A stretch of DNA of 6,020 nucleotides from NCBI GenBank assembly GCA_003445555.1, contig DMDI01000212.1, positions 1-6,020 on the forward strand. The letters run 5' to 3'. This DNA is from Desulfotomaculum sp. GTDB lineage: Bacteria > Bacillota > Desulfotomaculia > Desulfotomaculales > Nap2-2B. The notes beneath the pieces are model-generated. The model made no database searches. It saw nothing but the letters and a program-made list of their open reading frames with translations, and was not told the origin of the DNA. Position numbers and translations under genes: made by a program. Of the stretch, positions 3,848-6,020 are shown piece by piece (the stretch's first letter is position 1; each line of letters begins with the position of its first letter).

Positions 3848-3902
3848 CTATGTATAGTAATAATACTATACATAGAATAACACATACTTTAGCAGAATGC
3901 AA
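3848..3902 (-). promoter_or_regulatory. promoter and 12+12-bp palindromic operator of the AbrB-like gene
   Basis: CTATGTATAGTA (3848-3859) and its exact complement (3864-3875) flank a 4-bp spacer. On the minus strand TTGCAT (3902 to 3897) and TATTCT (3879 to 3874) are 17 bp apart, a plausible sigma-A promoter with a start near 3867. The palindrome thus covers the end of the -10 and the start point and reaches the ribosome-binding site, as a repressor operator should. The arms are certain; binding by the AbrB-like protein itself is inferred. In RNA it would also form a hairpin next to the GGAGG. Confidence 0.7.
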
Positions 3903-3956
3903 GGGTTTTTATTGGGTTAGGAAACAGCCCCAATTATTTACACTCCCTTCTGTTGA

Positions 3957-4754
3957 CTACATATCCTGGGTAAAATCTGACAAATTTTTGTGTTCCGGCT
4001 TCCTGCCTTCGGCAAGAGCCAGCGCCTTTTCCCATGTCTTTTCGGTTTCATATTTGAGAAACTCGTAAAGGGGATTTAAATCCTCCGCCTCGTCATACTT
4101 TTGCAAGCACTCGTAATACGCCCGCTTATCTTCTTCATAAATGATAAGGGGCGGGTGGTTATGGGTCATGAGGTAGTAATTCATGAGCATCCTGCCGACA
4201 CGTCCGTTGCCGTCTGCGAAGGGATGGATGTATTCAAACCTGGCGTGAAGATAGGCGGCGGCTTTTAAGGCATCTTCGCCCTCATAAGCGTTGACTTCGG
4301 TAATCAGCTCTGTCAGGTCCTTTTCAACATCTTCCGCCGCGGCACCCACCTCATGCACGCCGGTTACATAATCGTGCTTTTTAAATTCGCCCGGCCGCTC
4401 CTCATTTTCAATATACCTGCGCTCATCATAAGTTCCACTGGTGAGAACCTTGTGTATTTCCTTAACCAGTTCTATGCCGAGAGGCTCCTTTTTCACGATT
4501 TTTTCTTTCAAAAACTCATAGCACAGCCTTTGATTCTGCTGCTCGAATAGGGCGCGGGGACTTCCGGTATAGCCTACAACCCTGCCATTTTCAAAGATTT
4601 CCCTTGTATCGTGATAGGTAATTTCCTCGTTTTCTATCTTCCCGGAATGAAACGCAAACAAGATGCGGAAGCTGTCAAGGTATTTATCTAAATCAGCGGC
4701 GGATGCAATTTTGAATGACTGCCACAGTTCAAAAACCCGGTTATATTGTCCCAA
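3957..4754 (-). CDS. fic: Fic-domain protein (probable AMP transferase), self-inhibited class
   Basis: This 265-residue protein carries the Fic motif at 177-188, HPFADGNGRVGR, with the catalytic H177 and the phosphate-binding GNGR intact, so transfer of AMP (or another nucleotide part) to a protein hydroxyl is expected. The N-terminal SGKIEN (residues 37-42) matches the inhibitory (S/T)xxxE(G/N) motif; E41 would occupy the ATP gamma-phosphate site, as in Fic proteins whose inhibitory helix is in the same chain. The stretch at about 121-131 (PGEFKKHDYVTG) fits the target-binding flap. The start is TTG at 4754: GGAGG at 4762-4766 lies 7 nt upstream and no ATG is better placed. It has its own promoter and no partner gene, consistent with internal inhibition replacing a separate antitoxin. 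Length is normal for a stand-alone Fic protein. Its target is unknown. Confidence 0.92.
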   Translation of the reverse strand: MGQYNRVFELWQSFKIASAADLDKYLDSFRILFAFHSGKIENEEITYHDTREIFENGRVVGYTGSPRALFEQQNQRLCYEFLKEKIVKKEPLGIELVKEIHKVLTSGTYDERRYIENEERPGEFKKHDYVTGVHEVGAAAEDVEKDLTELITEVNAYEGEDALKAAAYLHARFEYIHPFADGNGRVGRMLMNYYLMTHNHPPLIIYEEDKRAYYECLQKYDEAEDLNPLYEFLKYETEKTWEKALALAEGRKPEHKNLSDFTQDM

Positions 4755-4786
4755 GCGCCTACCTCCTTTTTTACAATATTTGTTTC

Positions 4787-4795
4787 ATTATACCA
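4787..4795 (-). promoter_or_regulatory. extended -10 promoter of the Fic gene
   Basis: On the minus strand TGG TATAAT lies with TATAAT at 4792 to 4787, about 33 bp upstream of the TTG start. The -35 region (CCCTAA) is poor, so recognition would rest on the extended -10. The same TGGTATAAT occurs before the SLH gene. Confidence 0.62.
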
Positions 4796-4851
4796 CACTT
4801 TTAATAAGCTTAGGGCCATATAGCCGGATTCAGTTTATCCGGTGATTTGCT

Positions 4852-4887
4852 AAAAAGTTGGCCCGGCTGTTTGTTAATGGGCCGGCC
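4852..4887 (-). terminator. possible terminator after the acetolactate decarboxylase remnant
   Basis: On the minus strand GGCCGGC (4887 to 4881) can pair with GCC-G-GGCC (4867 to 4860) leaving one bulged G, followed by AAC and TTTTT (4856 to 4852). It lies about 27 nt past the stop codon. The bulge and the 3-nt gap make it imperfect. A separate small hairpin, CCGGAT/ATCCGG at 4824-4829/4837-4842, has no T run. Confidence 0.45.
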
Positions 4888-4913
4888 GGCACGGTGGAGA
4901 GCACGATGAGAAA

Positions 4914-5316
4914 TTATCTTGACTCAATCTTTTTCAGCTCCTCCGTCCGGCCGCCGGCAAGGTCGGCCCGGGTGAAATCGCTGCCGGCGGGCAGCACCAG
5001 ATGAAATTCCCGGATCGGGTCCAACTGCGCTGTTCCTTCCTGCAGGCTGCATTCCAGCAGGTGGCCGCCCTGCTGGCGGTCCTCCGTAACAAAGTGCAGG
5101 TGATAGCCGGGTACGTTCAGGCCCTGGACAAATGGCGGGCAGTAAAAACCCACCACGGTTCCCTTTACATTTTTCGCTTCCCACACCGACAGGTTTTTGA
5201 CGGCCTCCGCCAGCGGAGAGTAAGGTTTCGCCTGCGTCCAGACCGTCAAAGGTCCCGACGCCCAGATCACCCTTTTTCTTTAACTCCCCGCAGGGCATTT
5301 CCCTATCGGAGTATAC
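4914..5316 (-). pseudogene. alsD: acetolactate decarboxylase, internally deleted pseudogene
   Basis: The intact enzyme converts 2-acetolactate to acetoin in the cytoplasm and is about 240-260 residues long. Here an N-terminal piece (VYSDREMPCGELKKKGDLG, then VGTFDGLD; 5236-5316) matches the usual GELxxxGDxGxGTFxxLD segment. It is followed, in another frame, by the C-terminal half from about 5240 (TQAKPYSPLAEAVKNL onward). That half keeps the zinc ligands in VPGYHLHFVTEDRQQGGH: numbered from a methionine at 5270 they are H57, H59 and H70, with the family's spacing. It also keeps a C-terminal glutamate (E116) where the catalytic one is expected. Roughly 90 residues in between are missing, including the conserved Glu and Arg of the active site, and the extreme N-terminus is absent too. 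Between the pieces the frame changes, so no single protein is made. It lies just after the stop of the sugar-phosphate gene, with no convincing ribosome-binding site. Confidence 0.85.
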
Positions 5317-5331
5317 TCTACCTCGAATTAA

Positions 5332-6018
5332 TTAGACCCCGGGCATTTTTTGGACCAGCCGGCTAATTTTTTCAAAGTAAAAATCAGCCAGCGATTGGGC
5401 TATTTCCATGGAGGCACCCTCGCTAAATATCCGGCAAACAGGTTCTTGGGCGTCAGGTAAAATTAAGGCCCAACCCTGTGGATGAAATATCTTTACCCCG
5501 TCTAATAATTCCATATCTTTTTTTGTTGGCTCTTCGATTAAATGCCGGATTACCTGGCCTTTCATTTCCCAAGGGACAAAGACATCTTTTTGTCTGGTGA
5601 AAAAAGCGGGTATTTCATCCACCAGGGCACCTAAGGAAAGGTTATTTAGAGCGGAAAACTCTAGAATGTGAATTAAAGCTCCTAAAGCGTCAAAGTTGAG
5701 TCTAAATTGCACTTTATTTTGTCCGGAAAGCTTGGCAATAAAATCCTGAACTGTTGTTTTAGTCCGTACCACCTGACCCTGGTACCGCTGGGCTAAATTA
5801 TCAATGGCCTGGGAAGCCGTTACGGGCACTACTACCGGTCCTTTATATGTTTTGAAAATTATCAAAGCTATTAGGGATGTTAGGAGACCATCTTGAATTA
5901 CCTGACCATATTCATCCACCAGGATTAACTGTTCCCCGTTATGGTCTAAAACTACCCCGGCAAAAGCCTGCTCTTTTAATACCTGGTAAGTTAAGGAGGT
6001 AGGGACGTTAAATTTAAC
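5332..6018 (-). CDS. phosphohexomutase-like domain, C-terminal part (gene runs off the right edge)
   Basis: The frame is open from the right edge to the stop at 5332, 228 residues; its start lies outside the window. A GTG at 5919 is internal to the domain and is not chosen. Features of alpha-D-phosphohexomutases can be followed: VKFNVPTSLTYQVL, a metal-loop position DHNGEQ (5929-5946), PVVVPVTASQAIDNLAQRY, VVRTKTT, then a C-terminal domain with VPWEMKGQVIRHL, ELLDGVKIFHPQGWALILPD and EPVCRIFSEG, the phosphate-binding strand. This order is typical of the fused sugar nucleotidyltransferase/phosphomannomutase family that makes GDP-sugars. The loop that should read DxDxDR is DHNGEQ, and the GExSGH sugar loop is replaced by SGQNKVQF, so mutase activity is doubtful. 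The domain may be structural or regulatory in the fusion; that is inferred from the missing residues. Confidence 0.8.
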   Translation of the reverse strand, partial: VKFNVPTSLTYQVLKEQAFAGVVLDHNGEQLILVDEYGQVIQDGLLTSLIALIIFKTYKGPVVVPVTASQAIDNLAQRYQGQVVRTKTTVQDFIAKLSGQNKVQFRLNFDALGALIHILEFSALNNLSLGALVDEIPAFFTRQKDVFVPWEMKGQVIRHLIEEPTKKDMELLDGVKIFHPQGWALILPDAQEPVCRIFSEGASMEIAQSLADFYFEKISRLVQKMPGV

Positions 6019-6020
6019 GC

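Noticed and set aside
3840..3902. Longer N-terminus for the AbrB-like protein
   Set aside because: The extra hydrophobic residues are translated promoter and operator sequence; GGAGG at 3844-3848 serves the start at 3839.

Overview
The window looks like a piece of a Clostridia-type Firmicute chromosome, perhaps Peptococcaceae-like (Desulfotomaculum, Pelotomaculum and relatives). The evidence is strong GGAGG ribosome-binding sites before nearly every gene, sigma-A-type promoters, an S-layer-homology (SLH) surface protein, a PhoP-type operator array and AbrB/Phd-type small regulators. The genus is an inference. Every convincing intact gene is on the minus strand; the only coding sequence I support on the plus strand is a membrane-protein remnant.

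Positions 1-1650 hold a cell-surface module. It has an SLH-domain protein with an EF-hand-like loop (483-1631) and, downstream, a small secreted protein (116-370). Their mature N-termini share the pattern F-x-MP ... FLPR-xxx-P-x-DV. Positions 1632-2410 are a long intergenic region with dense regulatory structure. It contains two arrays of 11-bp direct repeats of TTAACA/TTAACC/TTGACA type, read on the minus strand. The proximal array of seven units abuts an extended -10 promoter (TGG TATAAT), so the SLH gene is probably a Pho-regulon member with a leader of about 205 nt. There are also two large hairpins.

Positions 2400-3680 are a graveyard: a membrane-protein tail, a Phd/YefM antitoxin with its own good promoter, the deleted and frameshifted end of its PIN-domain toxin, a frameshifted small protein of unknown function, and short repeats that may be insertion-sequence scars. 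Positions 3675-3902 encode a 54-aa AbrB/SpoVT-like DNA-binding protein whose promoter contains a 12+12-bp perfect palindrome, a likely autoregulatory operator. Positions 3957-4810 encode a Fic-domain protein with a complete HPFADGNGRVGR motif, an N-terminal inhibitory SxxxEN motif, a TTG start and its own promoter.

Positions 4850-5316 hold an acetolactate decarboxylase pseudogene in which N- and C-terminal parts are joined out of frame across a large internal deletion. From 5332 to the right edge is the C-terminal part of a phosphohexomutase-like protein, probably from the sugar nucleotidyltransferase/phosphomannomutase fusion family, with a degenerate metal-binding loop.

The most interesting feature is the Pho-box array controlling an SLH surface protein, especially its 33-bp tandem duplication (32 of 33 bases identical), which preserves helical phase. 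The clustering of decayed genes between 2400 and 5320 is the second.
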